A stretch of 64,000 nucleotides of DNA from Chlorops oryzae (lineage: Eukaryota; Arthropoda; Insecta; Diptera; Chloropidae). The position numbers and the translations under genes were made by a program. Positions 42,510-53,133 of this stretch are shown one piece after another. Within the stretch, counting starts at the first letter, position 1, and every line of letters begins with the position of its first letter. A model generated the notes under the pieces. It did not search any database and was not told where the DNA came from. It worked only from the letters and a program-made list of their open reading frames with translations. Location: contig CM035806.1 in assembly GCA_020466095.1 (NCBI GenBank), forward strand, positions 109,984,139 through 110,048,138, written 5' to 3'.

Positions 42510-42704
42510 AAACTCGACGAAAAATAAAAAGATGAGCGTGGACAAATTCGGTCGATATAATAACAATACATCCAAGTCAAAAAGTTTTAATACGGAATTG
42601 ACTCTAAGCGCTAGCAGAGATCACAGCTTCAACGCTCATTTTAAACGCATCAGAAATCTTAAAGATCCGATAGTAAAGGGGGTCGCTGCAACGAAAAATT
42701 TTGT

Positions 42705-43835
42705 TATACCCAGCGTAAGCGGGGTATATTAGTTTTGTGCGAATCTTGTAACAGGGAGAACTAAGCTCCGGAGATATAGACATATATATAATATATAGAA
42801 ATGATCAGGATCAAAAACTGAATCGATTTAGACATGTCCGTCTGTCCGTCCGTCCGTGGTCGGATCTCCTCCGAAACGGCTGGACCAATCAAGTCGAAAT
42901 TTGGCACACACGTATATGGGGATCCGAGTATGATCCTAAGTAAAAATAGGAGACATCCGCCCACTGCCACGCCCACAAATGAATATAATGTGTTTTCAGT
43001 AAAATGCTTGTAACTTGCGAACCACGCAACACATTCCATTGATATTTGGTGTCCTGGTAAACTACGAAAAGGGACATATCCTCTGTGAGCCACGCCCACA
43101 AATAAGCCCACAAATAAGGGCTTATCGTAACTTGTGAATTAAAAGGCGTAGAAGCTTCAAACTCGCAACATAGGTTGACCAAGGCGAATGAAAGGTGTAG
43201 GCAAAAATTTTATGTGGCCCGCCCACTGCCACGCCCACAAATGAAGATTTTTCGTAACTTCCGAAGTAAAAGGCGTAGAAGCTTCAAATTCGCAACATAG
43301 GTTCACCAAGGCGAATGAAAGGTGTAGGAAAAAATTTTATGTAGCCTGACCACTGCCACGCCCACAAATGAATATTTTTCGTAACTTCCGAAGTAAAAGG
43401 CGTAGAAGCTTCAAATTTGCAACATAGGTTCACCAAGGCGAATGAAAGGTATAGGAAAATATTTTATGTGGCCCGCCCACTGCCACGCCCACAAATGAAG
43501 ATTTTTCGTAACTTCCGAAGTAAAAGGCGTAGAAGCTTCAAATTCGCAACATAGATTCACCAAGGCGAATGAAAGGTGTAGGAAAAAATTTTATGTGGCC
43601 TGCCCACTGCCACGCCCACAAATGAAGATTTTTCGTAACTTTCGAAGTAAAAGGCGTAGAAGCTTCAAATTCGCAACATGGGTTCACCAAGGCGAATGAA
43701 AGGTGTAGGGAAATAATTTATGTTGCCCTCCCACTGCCACGCCCACAAATAGAGAAGCAAACCATAGTGCGCTCGTAATGTCGGGACGCTGGGTATTTCA
43801 AAGTCGGGCTTGACCGACTTTAGCTTTCTTACTTG
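42705..43835 (+). mobile_element. mini-me-like element, family 2, copy L
   Basis: Starts TATACCCAGCGTAAGCGGGG (hairpin) and ends with the hairpin AAGTCGGGCTTGACCGACTT followed by TAGCTTTCTTACTTG. It has a TA tract, a 33-bp core (GATCAGGATC...TTTAGACAT), a short GTCCGTCTGTCC tract, and about five copies of a 127-bp unit containing CCACTGCCACGCCCACAAAT. The sequence differs from family 1 but the architecture and the final CTTACTTG are the same. Confidence 0.82.
43224..43750. repeat. 127-bp tandem repeats inside the family 2 element
   Basis: Each unit holds CTGCCACGCCCACAAATG, TTTTTCGTAACTTCCGAAGT, AAAAGGCGTAGAAGCTTC and CACCAAGGCGAATGAAAGG. The CTGCCACGCCCAC motif recurs near 43224, 43351, 43478, 43605 and 43732. 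Confidence 0.85.
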
Positions 43836-44030
43836 TTTTTAGTCTTGATGCGTATCGAACTGAATTTCAGGATTAAATTGACGCTTATGAAAGTCACCGT
43901 AATAAACAAATTGAAACCGTTTATGAAAAAATTAAATCTATTGAACGCGATATTGATGAGAGGTTTAAGGTGTATATGGAATATGTTGAGAAGCGTTTAG
44001 AAGGTACGGAAAATGTTTTGTTTTCAATAA

Positions 44031-44909
44031 TTTCTACGAAATTTTAGACTAAGAGCTGTTATAACCAAAGATATTGATGATCTTTGGCAAGCTGATTTAG
44101 TGGAAATGGGTTATTACTTTACATTCAACAAAGGGTATCGCTACCTACTCACAATCATTGACACTTTCTCCAAATATGCCTGGACCGTTGCGTTAAAGTC
44201 GAAAACAGCTCCTGATGTTACCAAAGCAATGAAAAGTGTATTTGAATGCGGTCGAAAACCTAAAAATTTGCAAACAGATGATGGGAAGGAATTCTTCAAT
44301 AAAGAGATTCCAATTTTAATGAAACAAAACAAAATAAATCACTACTCTACCTATAGTGTAATGAAAGCATCGATAGTTGAACGATTTAATCGCACTATGA
44401 CAAATATGATGTGGAAGGGCTTCAGTAATCGCGGTTCTTACAAATGGGTTGATGAATATCAAAAATTGACTAAAGAGTACAATGGAAAATTGCACAGAAC
44501 AATAAAAGTTTTACCCGATAAAGTGAATTCTTTAAATGCAGCAACAATTCTTAAAACGATTACCAACCACCTGAAAGTCTCTTATAAGCCCGAATTGCAT
44601 GTACACGATTACGTTCGAATAAGCAAATATAAACATGTTTTTGATAAAGGTTACACACTCAATTGGACAGCGGAAATCTTCAAGATAAATAAGATTCAAA
44701 ATACCAATCCATGTACTTATATTCTAGAAGACTATCAGGGAAACGTAATTAAGGGTGCTTTCTATACACAAGATTTGCAAAAATTACATTTTCCTCACAT
44801 GTATATAGTTGAGAAAGTTATAAAAGAGCGGGGTGATAAAGTGTATGTAAAATGGTTGGGGTTTTCAGATAGTCACAACTCTTGGATAAATAAATATGAT
44901 ATACTATGA
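44031..44909 (+). CDS. Maverick retroviral-type integrase with chromodomain
   Basis: Open from 44031 to TGA 44907-44909. Catalytic residues: Asp in DLWQADLVEM, Asp in LQTDDGKEFF, Glu in KASIVERFNRTM, the rve integrase fold that joins the element to host DNA. An SH3-like segment (HVHDYVRISKYKHVFDKGY) and a carboxy-terminal chromodomain-like segment (DKVYVKWLGFSDSHNSWINK) follow. The amino-terminal zinc finger is missing and there is no start codon, because the preceding coiled-coil gene is fused to it. From GTG 44100 onward there is no stop. Probably inactive without its amino end. Confidence 0.87.
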   Translation, partial: FLRNFRLRAVITKDIDDLWQADLVEMGYYFTFNKGYRYLLTIIDTFSKYAWTVALKSKTAPDVTKAMKSVFECGRKPKNLQTDDGKEFFNKEIPILMKQNKINHYSTYSVMKASIVERFNRTMTNMMWKGFSNRGSYKWVDEYQKLTKEYNGKLHRTIKVLPDKVNSLNAATILKTITNHLKVSYKPELHVHDYVRISKYKHVFDKGYTLNWTAEIFKINKIQNTNPCTYILEDYQGNVIKGAFYTQDLQKLHFPHMYIVEKVIKERGDKVYVKWLGFSDSHNSWINKYDIL

Positions 44910-44983
44910 AAAATTTTTATAAAAAGAAGTTATATTTCTTTGATTGATTCAGTTTACTTTACTATCATCTCAACCCCTCAAGA

Positions 44984-45398
44984 TGTCAAGAACATTGACT
45001 TTGACTGGAAATTCCTCAATTTATTTTCCTCCCATAGAGCTTAAAAAGGAATATGTTTGTGGACTGATTGATTTTCATACATATTATTCAATACCGAATA
45101 TTGATGAAAAAATAACCTTTTTCACATTGGCAAGCATGTAATCGAGCTTCCTATCGGGTCATACGAGTTCGATGATATTGTGAAATATATTTTATACGCA
45201 TACGAAAATCAAGAAGCAGCAGCAGCTGGTGCTACATTAAGTATACAGGCCAATAATAATACATTAAAAGCTGAAATCTTCTCTGAAAAATATATAATTT
45301 ATTTTGATAGAGAGAGAAGCGTTGGATCGCTTTTGGGATTTTCAAAGCGTCAACTTAAACCTTATAAAACACATATAATATATCGGATAGCAGTTTAA
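44984..45398 (+). pseudogene. Maverick minor capsid (penton-type) protein, frameshifted
   Basis: ATG 44984 (MSRTLTLTGNSSIYFPPIEL) runs to TAA 45139-45141. One frame over, the product continues from about 45133 (VIELPIGSYEFDDIVKYIL) to 45398 with FDRERSVGSLLGFSKRQL. This order matches the single jelly-roll minor capsid protein of Polintons, which would form capsid vertices. One frame change is visible. Open sequence between 45399 and 45571 may be the rest in a damaged state. It precedes the major capsid gene, as usual. Confidence 0.72.
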
Positions 45399-47408
45399 TG
45401 ATTACCCAAAACAATAATGTACGTATTGAGTGGTTCTTTTATCAGTTTATTTTCATCATTTGTACATTACGAATCAAGAATAAGCAAAGAAAAATTTCTT
45501 ATAAAAAAGCCATTAAGTATTAAAAATAGAAACTTTTTACAATCATTGGGATTTACTTACATTAAAAAGAAATGAATAATATCTTGAGAGTTGGAGAACA
45601 ACCCGTATTCGATGAGTCTATTACGAAGAAAGAATATCACACATATCAACGATATTTGCAATCCCTTAACAACAATGATGAGATAGGGAAAGCAATTCAA
45701 AATCGAGATCTCTACGTTCTACCTCATGAAAGCTTACTGTACATTGAGGGGGTTGTTTCAATTGGTTCCGAAAATGCAGAACCCAAAGGAGTTAAATTTC
45801 GAAATAATTGTATAGCATATCTATTTGAGGAAATACGTTATGAAATGAATGGTGTGGAAATGATCGCACCCGGTAGTTGGATCAAACTTCTACTTTAAAA
45901 AATCTTGTATCCTTAAACAAAAATACAAGTACAATGTTGGAAAATGCCGGTTGGTCTCCGGAAGAAAATATTAAACCAGCTATAAATAATGGCTATTTCA
46001 ATTTTTGCGTACCACTAAAAACGTTGATGGGCTTTGCCGAAGACTTTGATAAAATTATGTAAAATTCAAAACATGAGCTTATCTTGCTACGTTCTAGATC
46101 AAATGATAAGTCTGTCTATAGTACGGAAGAGAGTGAAAAGGATAACATTAACTTAAAGCTCTTAAATGTTGCTTGGAAGGTTCCTCAAATTCAATTATCC
46201 GATGCAGCCAAATTAAAAATCTATACAACTATTAAAAAGATATTCCTCTACCTATATCATTTCGTCGTTGGGAATGTTACTTTTATCCAGAGCTACCTCA
46301 AAGTACAAATCATACATGTAACATAAAAGTAGGAACACAAAGTGAGCGTCCTCGTTTTATTCTTATCGCTTTCGAGAATGGAGAAAAGTTTACAAACTGT
46401 AGCTTAACCGATTTAAAAGTACATTTAAACTCTGTTTCATATCCATACGATGACCTAAATTTAAATTTGTCTCGTAATCGATATGCTCTCTTATATGATA
46501 TGTATGCAAGGTTTCAACAAAGTTATTACATGATTGAGTCACACCCACTTTTATGCTGCAAAAAGTTTAAAGAATGTCCAATAACTGTTATTGACACGTC
46601 GCATCAAAATGAAGAATCTAAAAAAGATGCTCTCGACATTCGTATAATGTTCAAAACTCTTGAAAACCAGGGTTCGTATTTGAACACACATGTTCAGATC
46701 ATGTTTAAAATCAAAATGTACGTGTTCACAGTAAAATGCTCTTTGCTCATGAGCAAAATATTCTGATAAAACACATGACATATAATGCACATGAGTATGT
46801 TTCGAAAATCTTATACATTGAACATGTTCGATCGAGAAGTGTTCAGTTCACACAGAAAATTTTCATGTTCATAAAAGAATATATTTTGAACACAGTGTTC
46901 TTTACGTGTTCAATGTTCAGATGTTTTCATGTTCAATTCATGTTCATGTTCAGCTCAAACAGAGAGTATTCTTTACTGAATAAAAAATTTTTATTAAAAA
47001 ATGTTTATTAAAAATTAATGGAGATAAGCTGCACAATGTTTTACAGAAAGTAATGTGTCAAAAGCCAATAACTTAAAGTTTGCTTAAAGCCATGTTAAGC
47101 AAATTTAAGCCTTCTCTACCATTCCCTCTCCCTCACTCTGTCCATCACCTTCTACCGCACCATCTCCATCACTCCCTCCCACAATACTAGAAGAGAGTTT
47201 TCGCTAGCGTAATAAAAACAAGTAAAGAAGTTTACATCAGCTAAGCCGATTGCACACATATCTTTTCCTCAGCCTAAAATATGTTAAAACATTACCCTTA
47301 CAAAAATTCCTGCCGTTTTTGTTGTTCTAGCTCGGATATCTAGTTATACCTAATCTGTTTCTTGATTTAGCTTCTCAAATTCGACATTATTATTAAGCAC
47401 AATATTTT

Positions 47409-47925
47409 CGCGAATGGTGGTCATGGTCGAATTTTAACCGTTAGAGGACATTTTGTTTAGCTGCGAAATACTCAAATCAAAATAGTGAAAATCAAATTTT
47501 TGCGAATTTCGCGAATGATGGGCATGGTCAAATTTTAACCGTTAGAGGACATTTTGTCTAGCTGCGAAATACTCAAATCAAAATAGTGAAAATCAAATTT
47601 TTGCGAATTTCGCGAATGATGGGCATGGTCAAATTTTAACCGTTAGAGGACATTTTGTCTAGCTGCGAAATACTCAAATCAAAATAGTGAAAATCAAATT
47701 TTTGCGAATTTCGCGAATGATGGGCATGGTCAAATTTTAACCGTTAGAGGACATTTTGTCTAGCTGCGAAATACTCAAATCAAAATAGTGAAAATCAAAT
47801 TTTTGCGAATTTCGCGAATGATGGGCATGGTCAAATTTTAACCGTTAGAGGACATTTTGTCTAGCTGCGAAATACTTAAATCAAAATAGTGAAAATCAAA
47901 TTTTTGCGAATTTCGCGGATGGTCA
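47409..47925. repeat. 101-bp tandem repeat, about five copies
   Basis: GCGAATGATGGGCATGGTC recurs at 47511, 47612, 47713 and 47814, exactly 101 bases apart; variant units lie at each edge. The unit includes AACCGTTAGAGGACATTTTG. Copies are nearly identical, so the array is young. Confidence 0.93.
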
Positions 47926-48138
47926 AATTTTTTTATTGGCCTCCTTCAACACGTCAAACAATTCCTTTCCGTCCATTTTTGTAAAATGAATTTATGGAAA
48001 ACAATTTTGAAAAACTTTGAACACGTCTGAACGCAAAAAAGTTTTTATAAAAAACGCAAAGCATACATAATGTTCAATTTTCAAAATGTTGTGTTTGAGC
48101 TGAACATGAACATGAATTGAACATGAAAACATCTGAAC

Positions 48139-49025
48139 CAGGGACCCAAAATAATAATTATTTTTGAATTTTGAATTTTAAAAATCGATATAAAATAATT
48201 TATATTTTAAAAATTAGTATTTAAGTGTTATTCTTAGAGTTTTATTTTTTGATCAAAAAACAAAAATTAATTCTCAAGTTTTATTTTTTGATCAGGAAAT
48301 AACAATTATTTTTCGAGTTTTATTTTTTACTCAGAAGATAAAACTTATTCTAAGAGTTTTAGTTTTAACTCAGTAAATAAAAATTGCTTTTAGAGTTTTA
48401 TTTTTTGCTCGGATGATAAAAATTATTTTTGGAGTTTTATTTTTTACTCAGAAAATAAAAATTATTTTTCAAGTTTTTTGTTTTACTCACAACATTACGC
48501 AAACACAAGTATTATGCAAATATTTTTTGGATTTGAATTGTGGTTGCCGATTTCGCATCTGGCCTTTTTCATTTCCTCGTGTTCATCATCATCCGACTCT
48601 TCATCACTTTATCCTATTTCAGGCGTTATCTTGAAGAAAGTGGTAATATACTTATGCAAGAGTTTTATTTTTTTGAGTAAAAAAAAAAACTCAAAAACCA
48701 ATTTTTATTTTTTGAGTAATAAATAAAAATCTAAGATAAATTTTTATCTTCAGAGCAAAAAATAAAATTCGAAAAATAATTTTTATTTACTGAGTAAAAA
48801 TTAAAAATCTAAAAATAAGTTTTTTCTTCTGAGTAAAAAATATAACTCGAAAATTAATTTTTATTTCTTGATCGAAAAATAAAACTCTAAGAATAAGTTT
48901 TATCTTCTGAGTAAAACATAAAACTCAAAAAATAATTGTTATTTTCTGATTAAAATAATAAAACTCTTAAAATAATACTTAAATTGTAATTTTTAAAATA
49001 TAATTTATAACAGTTATGGTCCCTG
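48139..49025. mobile_element. hAT-type MITE with long mirrored interior
   Basis: Ends CAGGGACC and GGTCCCTG, flanked by ATCTGAAC at 48131-48138 and 49026-49033 (perfect 8 bp). The two halves (48160-48480 and 48660-49010) mirror each other with repeats such as GAGTTTTATTTTTTGATCA. A GC-richer centre (48490-48650) has no recognised gene. Confidence 0.85.
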
Positions 49026-49454
49026 ATCTGAACATTGAACACGTAAAGAACACTGTGTTCAAAATATAATCTTTTATGAACATGAAAATTTTCTGTGTGA
49101 ACTGAACACTTCTCGATCGAACATGTTCAATGTATAAGATTTTCGAAACATACTCATGTGCATTATATGTCATGTGTTTTATCAGAATACTTTGCTCATG
49201 AGCAAATAGTGAAATGATCGAACATGAGCAGCACATGTATGTTCAAATACGAACCCTGTTGAAAACATTAAAGCAAACACTTCGGCATATTGTGTTCTCA
49301 TATATGATCGTGTCATTACATACAAACCGATGACTAGCAAAATTGTAAAGCACACTTAATATAAAGCATTGATTTGTAGCACATTTTATTTATTTCATCA
49401 TAAGCCTTTGAGCAAAAAACTTGTTCACGAAAATAAAACCCGGATAAAGGAAAA

Positions 49455-49973
49455 ATGCCCAAATTTGTTCTCTTCGATTGTCAAGCATTCCGACTCACTA
49501 ATAACGAATTCATTTTTAAGGAAGTCGCTTTTTGGTTCAGTGATAAAAAATATATCCATTTTCTTATAAAGTCACCATTTAATTTCAATTTATTGAACGA
49601 TGCCGAGAAAAAATCAGCAATTTGGCTCAAAAACAACTACCATATGCTCGATTGGGACTCTGGTGACTTCACTTTGAGTGAAATGAAGAAATATATGAAC
49701 TTTCTCCTCAAAGGCTATCAAATACATGTAAAAGGCGAAGAAAAAGCAATGTGGGCAAAGGAACTTTTGGCAGAGTGCGCAATTTCTGGCATAAAAGAAA
49801 TCGATTGTAATTATTCGCTTAAGAACATAAGGAACCTATGTGATTCAGATGATATAACACGTAACAATCATTGTAATTTGTTGATAAGAAAAAAGAAAGC
49901 TTGCGCTTGCGCCCTTAAAAATTCTTTAGCTCTAAGAAAATTTGTTCAAGATTATGGTTCAGCTATGGCATAA
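49455..49973 (+). CDS. conserved Maverick protein, function unknown
   Basis: An intact 172-codon frame from ATG 49455 (MPKFVLFDCQAFRLTNNEFI) to TAA 49971-49973. Features are a start with alternating strands (FIFKEVAFWF, HFLIKSPFNF), FLLKGYQIHVKGEEKAMWAK, and cysteines in the last third. Proteins of this size and pattern stand near the end of many insect Polintons; the FVLFD...KEVAFW start is vaguely like a nuclease fold, but I would not assign one. It is one of the few undamaged genes of the element and faces the terminal gene tail to tail. Confidence 0.6.
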   Translation: MPKFVLFDCQAFRLTNNEFIFKEVAFWFSDKKYIHFLIKSPFNFNLLNDAEKKSAIWLKNNYHMLDWDSGDFTLSEMKKYMNFLLKGYQIHVKGEEKAMWAKELLAECAISGIKEIDCNYSLKNIRNLCDSDDITRNNHCNLLIRKKKACACALKNSLALRKFVQDYGSAMA

Positions 49974-50076
49974 GTTTCTCTATTCATTTATTAAATAAAA
50001 GATTTAATAAATCTTTTAAGAATTGAAAACAAAATTAATTTTCTTTTATTTTTGAAAAATTATTTTTACATATTTA

Positions 50077-50531
50077 TCAGAATATTTTCTTTTTGTTAAC
50101 ATTTATAACATCATCATCATTATCTTCCTCAATATCATTGCTTCTGATATTAGGTGGGGCGTAAAAAAGGTTTTCATTGAACAAATGATCATGAACGCTA
50201 AAATCTATGAAGAGTGGTTGAGAGTTTGGAATACCATCAACAATGTGTAAAGTATAATTTTGCTTAGACCCTCTCCGAATTAGAGAAAAACTTTGATCTT
50301 TCAATAGCTCCAAGGTTTCTTCCTTCAAATCGTTGAACATTGCCGGTAAAAATATTACTCCTTTGGTAAGTTCCAATAAAATTCGTTTGCAAATTTTGTT
50401 TGAACTCTCACAGCCCTAGCAATAGGATGCTGTTCCCCTTCCGCTAGCTGATTAATAGGGATACTTTCCTTTTTATTAAGTCTTTCGAAGTCCTTAATAG
50501 CATTCAAAGCTCTCTGACTTTGATCCGTCAT
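50077..50531 (-). pseudogene. Maverick terminal gene, right copy, frameshifted
   Basis: Minus strand from ATG 50531 (MTDQSQRALNAIKDFERLNK) to a stop at 50077. The first 45 codons lie in the right inverted repeat; a frame change follows near 50382. The rest (LTKGVIFLPAMFNDLKEETL, later a run of Asp and Asn) is unique to this end. So the complete gene belongs here, and the left copy is a by-product of the inverted repeat. Function unknown. Confidence 0.7.
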
Positions 50532-51336
50532 ATTTATCTGTAAAAAATAAAAGGATATTATTAATTTAATTTACAATAATTTTTTTTTTTTTTACCTTTT
50601 TTATATTTTTGTGCGTCGCAAGGTTACTACTATATTAATCTCTGTTTGACTTCACTAATAAGACTGATTGCGTCAATATAACAAATTTTATTTTTATACC
50701 TTCACACTTTTCTTCAAACTTCCACACAGTTTCTCACCCACACCATACTCACACATATATATAATATGTACTAATTTTTCAAAACATTCAATCCCAAAAA
50801 TATCCCCCTGATTGAACTGAACTTGAAAAATTTTTGAATAAACATCCAATGAGGCAAGCTTCAACTTGTTCTGGCTAAAAAATCATGTCTTATCTTCATC
50901 TCAATGACTTCAGTAGCGATAAGTCAACTCCAGCTCTAGCCCAATGTTTACATATTGAACTATATATGATCTCCTACGGCACACTTTCTCACCCCCTCAC
51001 CTCTTCAATGAGGCTCAATACTCCACCAAAAATTTCAATGCGAACCTTTTCATACAAACCACCAAAAATTTCCAAACACTTAAATATGTGTCATTTCATA
51101 CATACCTCCAAAAATTTTCCAAAGACTTAAATGTGTGTCATTTCGTACAAACCTCAAAAAATTTCTAAAGACTTAAATGTGCGTCTTTTCATACAAACCA
51201 ACAAACATTTTCTATGACTTAAATGTGCGTCTTTTCATACAAACCAATAAAAGTTTTCTAAGACTTCAATGTGCGCCTTTTTCCGATTTTCCATACAAAA
51301 AAAGTTGCACACCCAGAACTAACATATCTCCCTACT

Positions 51337-51590
51337 TTCTTTAAAGATAAAATTTTATGTTTTTATAATAAAATATCTATAGTTAAATTTTTCGAATATT
51401 TTAATAAAATTGAATGAATTTTTGTTCTAAAAACCGTTTAGCGTCAAATATTTAACTACGTTCAATTTAATTTTAATCGTCATGAAAATATACAATAAAT
51501 CTTAAACCTACTTCTTTAAAGTGGTTGAACGGTTTGAAATGAACTCACATGCGACGGTTTGTTTTGAAAAATAAGCGTGCGTAGCTTAAC
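51337..51590. repeat. left arm, part 2, of the 1-kb inverted repeat
   Basis: Reverse complement of about 55950-56195. AT-rich, non-coding; shared words include ATTTTAATAAAATTGAATG-like runs and AACCGTTTAGCGTCAAATATT-like sequence. Confidence 0.75.
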
Positions 51591-52364
51591 TAGGCGAAAA
51601 CTAGGCTTTGCTGATGTGTGAAGAAACACGTGTAATATTGGCGGTGCGGAAATGAAGATTTTAAGCATCTAGGCTGTGCGTGGATTGCAAGGGTGCATGG
51701 AGTGCACACACCGAGTAGACCATCAGCTAGGAAAGCTGAGTTTATGGATGTGCGTGGATTGGACCTGCTGTTGTATAACGATTTATAATTGCTGGCCGGT
51801 CATTTCTTTTCAGTCTCGAAGAGTACGATGTGTACGATCATCTACGGGCAAGTGGATTTACATGTCTGCGCAATTTATTGAAGTATTTCTCTTTGCTATT
51901 GGTGAACTCTGTTTTAACCAGTTCTACGTTGAACTCTTTATGGATCCGTTCATTCGAAACAAACCAAGGAGCTCCTGTTATAGTCCTTAGGATCTTGGAC
52001 TGTGCTCTTTGCAGGATTTTGTATAGAAGAATTTTATATTCAAGCTTTAGAGGAGAGCGGCTATTTATTAACCAGTGCAGGCTGTTAGCTTTAAGCTTCA
52101 TTTGGGTTCTCTTGGCTTCAATATGCTTACGCCATGTCAGTCTTTTGTCCAAATGAATACCGAGATATAAGACTTCCTCACATTGTGGGATGCGTACATT
52201 ATTAAGGAAAATGTCTGGAGAAGCTTTTCTATTGAGCGTGAAATTAATATGTTGACATTTAGGCTCATTAATTTTGATTCGCCATTTAGAAAACCAGCTT
52301 TGGATTTCGCGCAAGTAATTCTGGAGCTGAGAAGTTGCGATACTTATGTCCTTGTGCCGACTAA
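51591..52364 (-). mobile_element. Jockey-like LINE, 5'-truncated, 10-bp target duplication
   Basis: Flanked by GTAGCTTAAC at 51581-51590 and 52365-52374 (perfect 10 bp); the other arm of the inverted repeat shows the empty site. The 3' end (left, minus strand) lacks a poly(A) tail. Confidence 0.83.
51838..52364 (-). pseudogene. Jockey-type reverse transcriptase, carboxy-terminal piece
   Basis: Minus strand: LREIQSWFSKWRIKINEPKC, YLGIHLDKRLTWRKHIEAK, LKLEYKILLYKILQRAQSKI and RTITGAPWFVSNERIHKEFN. This is the thumb and the region after the reverse transcriptase of Jockey-clade LINEs. The palm with the YADD site is missing through 5' truncation. A short internal deletion removed the stretch between LLYK and LQRAQSK that normally has the WTYGIQLWG motif. 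Inactive. Confidence 0.82.
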
Positions 52365-52896
52365 GTAGCTTAACTTGTAAGTTGGTAGCAAGTGCCACCT
52401 CACCTGTTATTTTGATTTTATAAAAAATAAATTATGTGAAAAAGTCAACTTTTAACTTACAGGATACTTAACTTGTTTTCTAAACACGATTGCGCCCATT
52501 GGGCTATTTGATGCAGATTGAGTTATGTCCTCCAGATCCATAGTAACAATTTCAATTTTAAAATTTTACGAGTAAAACCGAAGTTGATTATTGTGTTTAG
52601 AGTTCAGGATGTAGGCTCATAACAGAAGTAGCTTAATGTTAATTTTGTTGGCTTGGGCAGTATGTGGTAGAATATTTAAAAGGTCCTTACAAGGTTTTTT
52701 TTTTTTTTTGCTAGATCGCTTGGAGGTTGGGAATCTTCAAAAGATACGACTTCTCCAGGTTCAGCCGCATGCACGATTCACTTCCCATTCTTATGACAGT
52801 GCCTACGTACTAAACCCTACCCCCTTCAGCTCTTGAACCATTCTCCTCACAGAATTGAGCTCACTATTTCTTCGTGGGTCTGGTGGCACTCTTACG
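52365..52896. repeat. left arm, part 3, of the 1-kb inverted repeat
   Basis: Inverted copy of about 55409-55935. Shared words include GGTGGCACTTGCTACC, GATTGCGCCCATTGGGCTAT on the plus strand here, and GGTCTGGTGGCACTCTT at the inner edge. Confidence 0.85.
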
Positions 52897-53133
52897 AAAA
52901 CAAATGGAAAATTGGAAAATTTTTAGAGAGTATTGAATTTCTGAAAACATTACAACCAATTAATGCGCCCTAATTGCATCTCATGCATCTCAGGACTCAA
53001 AAATGAACTCCAACCTGTTATAGCCTTGTCCAGAGAGCTCTTGGATTTGCCTGAGGTCACTTTTGTTATGCCAGGCCGATTTATTCAGGATTGCATCGTA
53101 AACCTGTTTGAAGCTTTAAGGTCAAAGCTCTAG
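52897..53133 (+). pseudogene. P element-like transposase fragment
   Basis: Two frames in series. The first has GKFLESIEFLKTLQPINAP (about 52910-52970). The second, 52963-53133, has GLKNELQPVIALSRELLD, then LPEVTFVMPGRFIQDCIVNL and FEALRSK. The R-x-x-QDC-x-x-N-x-F signature is that of P element and THAP9 transposases near their carboxy end. A nonsense codon ends it. It lies just inside the left arm of the inverted repeat, so the arms may be the ends of a P-like element. No THAP finger was seen. Confidence 0.5.

Larger units (their letters stand above)
42532..44048 (+). pseudogene. Maverick coiled-coil protein, split by a mini-me element
   Basis: Starts ATG 42532 (MSVDKFGRYNNNTSKSKSF) and after 58 codons is interrupted by the family 2 mini-me at 42705-43835. 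On the far side the frame resumes without added bases, meets one TAA near 43877, and continues with a charged helical stretch (RNKQIETVYEKIKSIERDID, then ERFKVYMEYVEKRLEG) to 44048. The helical end suggests a coiled coil, possibly a fibre or scaffold; function unknown. Its end runs straight into the integrase frame, whose own start is missing, so a small deletion lies there. Confidence 0.62.
46668..49258. mobile_element. hAT-type element in the capsid gene, with a nested MITE
   Basis: Ends CAGGGTTCGTATTTGAACA and the reverse complement, flanked by TTGAAAAC at 46660-46667 and 49259-49266 (perfect 8 bp). Inverted repeats extend about 250 bases (46668-46920 and 49032-49258) and are rich in TGTTCA motifs. 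A 101-bp tandem array (47409-47925) and a MITE (48139-49025) are inside. No transposase. Confidence 0.88.
45572..49362 (+). pseudogene. Maverick major capsid protein, frameshifted and split by a hAT-type element
   Basis: ATG 45572 (MNNILRVGEQPVFDESITKK). Pieces follow in changing frames: 45572-45898 (AYLFEEIRYEMNGVEM), 45877-46062 (NAGWSPEENIKPAINNGYFN), 46063-46330 (ELILLRSRSNDK), 46330-46667 (ERPRFILIAFENGEKFTNC). After the insert at 46668-49258 comes the end (NTSAYCVLIYDRVI) to a stop near 49360. This is the double jelly-roll capsid protein of Polintons, the main reason they are thought able to form virions. At least two frameshifts plus the insertion inactivate it. Confidence 0.82.
36669..51336. 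mobile_element. Maverick/Polinton, complete with inverted repeats and 6-bp target duplication
   Basis: Starts AGTAGGGGGGATATGTT and ends in the reverse complement of AGTAGGGAGATATGTT. TTCTTT flanks it at 36663-36668 and 51337-51342, the 6-bp duplication expected for Polintons. Inverted repeats are about 950 bp (36669-37617 and 50394-51336). Genes in order: terminal gene, polymerase B remnants, protease (-), hydrophobic protein (-), PLA2-like (-), packaging ATPase (+), BIR protein (+), conserved protein (+), coiled-coil protein (+), integrase (+), minor capsid (+), major capsid (+), conserved protein (+), terminal gene (-). Inserts: a mini-me family 2 (42705-43835) and a hAT-type element (46668-49258). 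Most of the polymerase is missing, so it cannot replicate itself. Confidence 0.92.

Noticed and set aside
43224..43750. Regular 127-bp spacing as a possible CRISPR-like array
   Set aside because: The whole unit is repeated, there are no unique spacers, and the host is a eukaryote.
47101..47215. Pyrimidine-rich stretch as a splice site or promoter
   Set aside because: No exon or start follows; it lies inside a non-autonomous hAT-type element.
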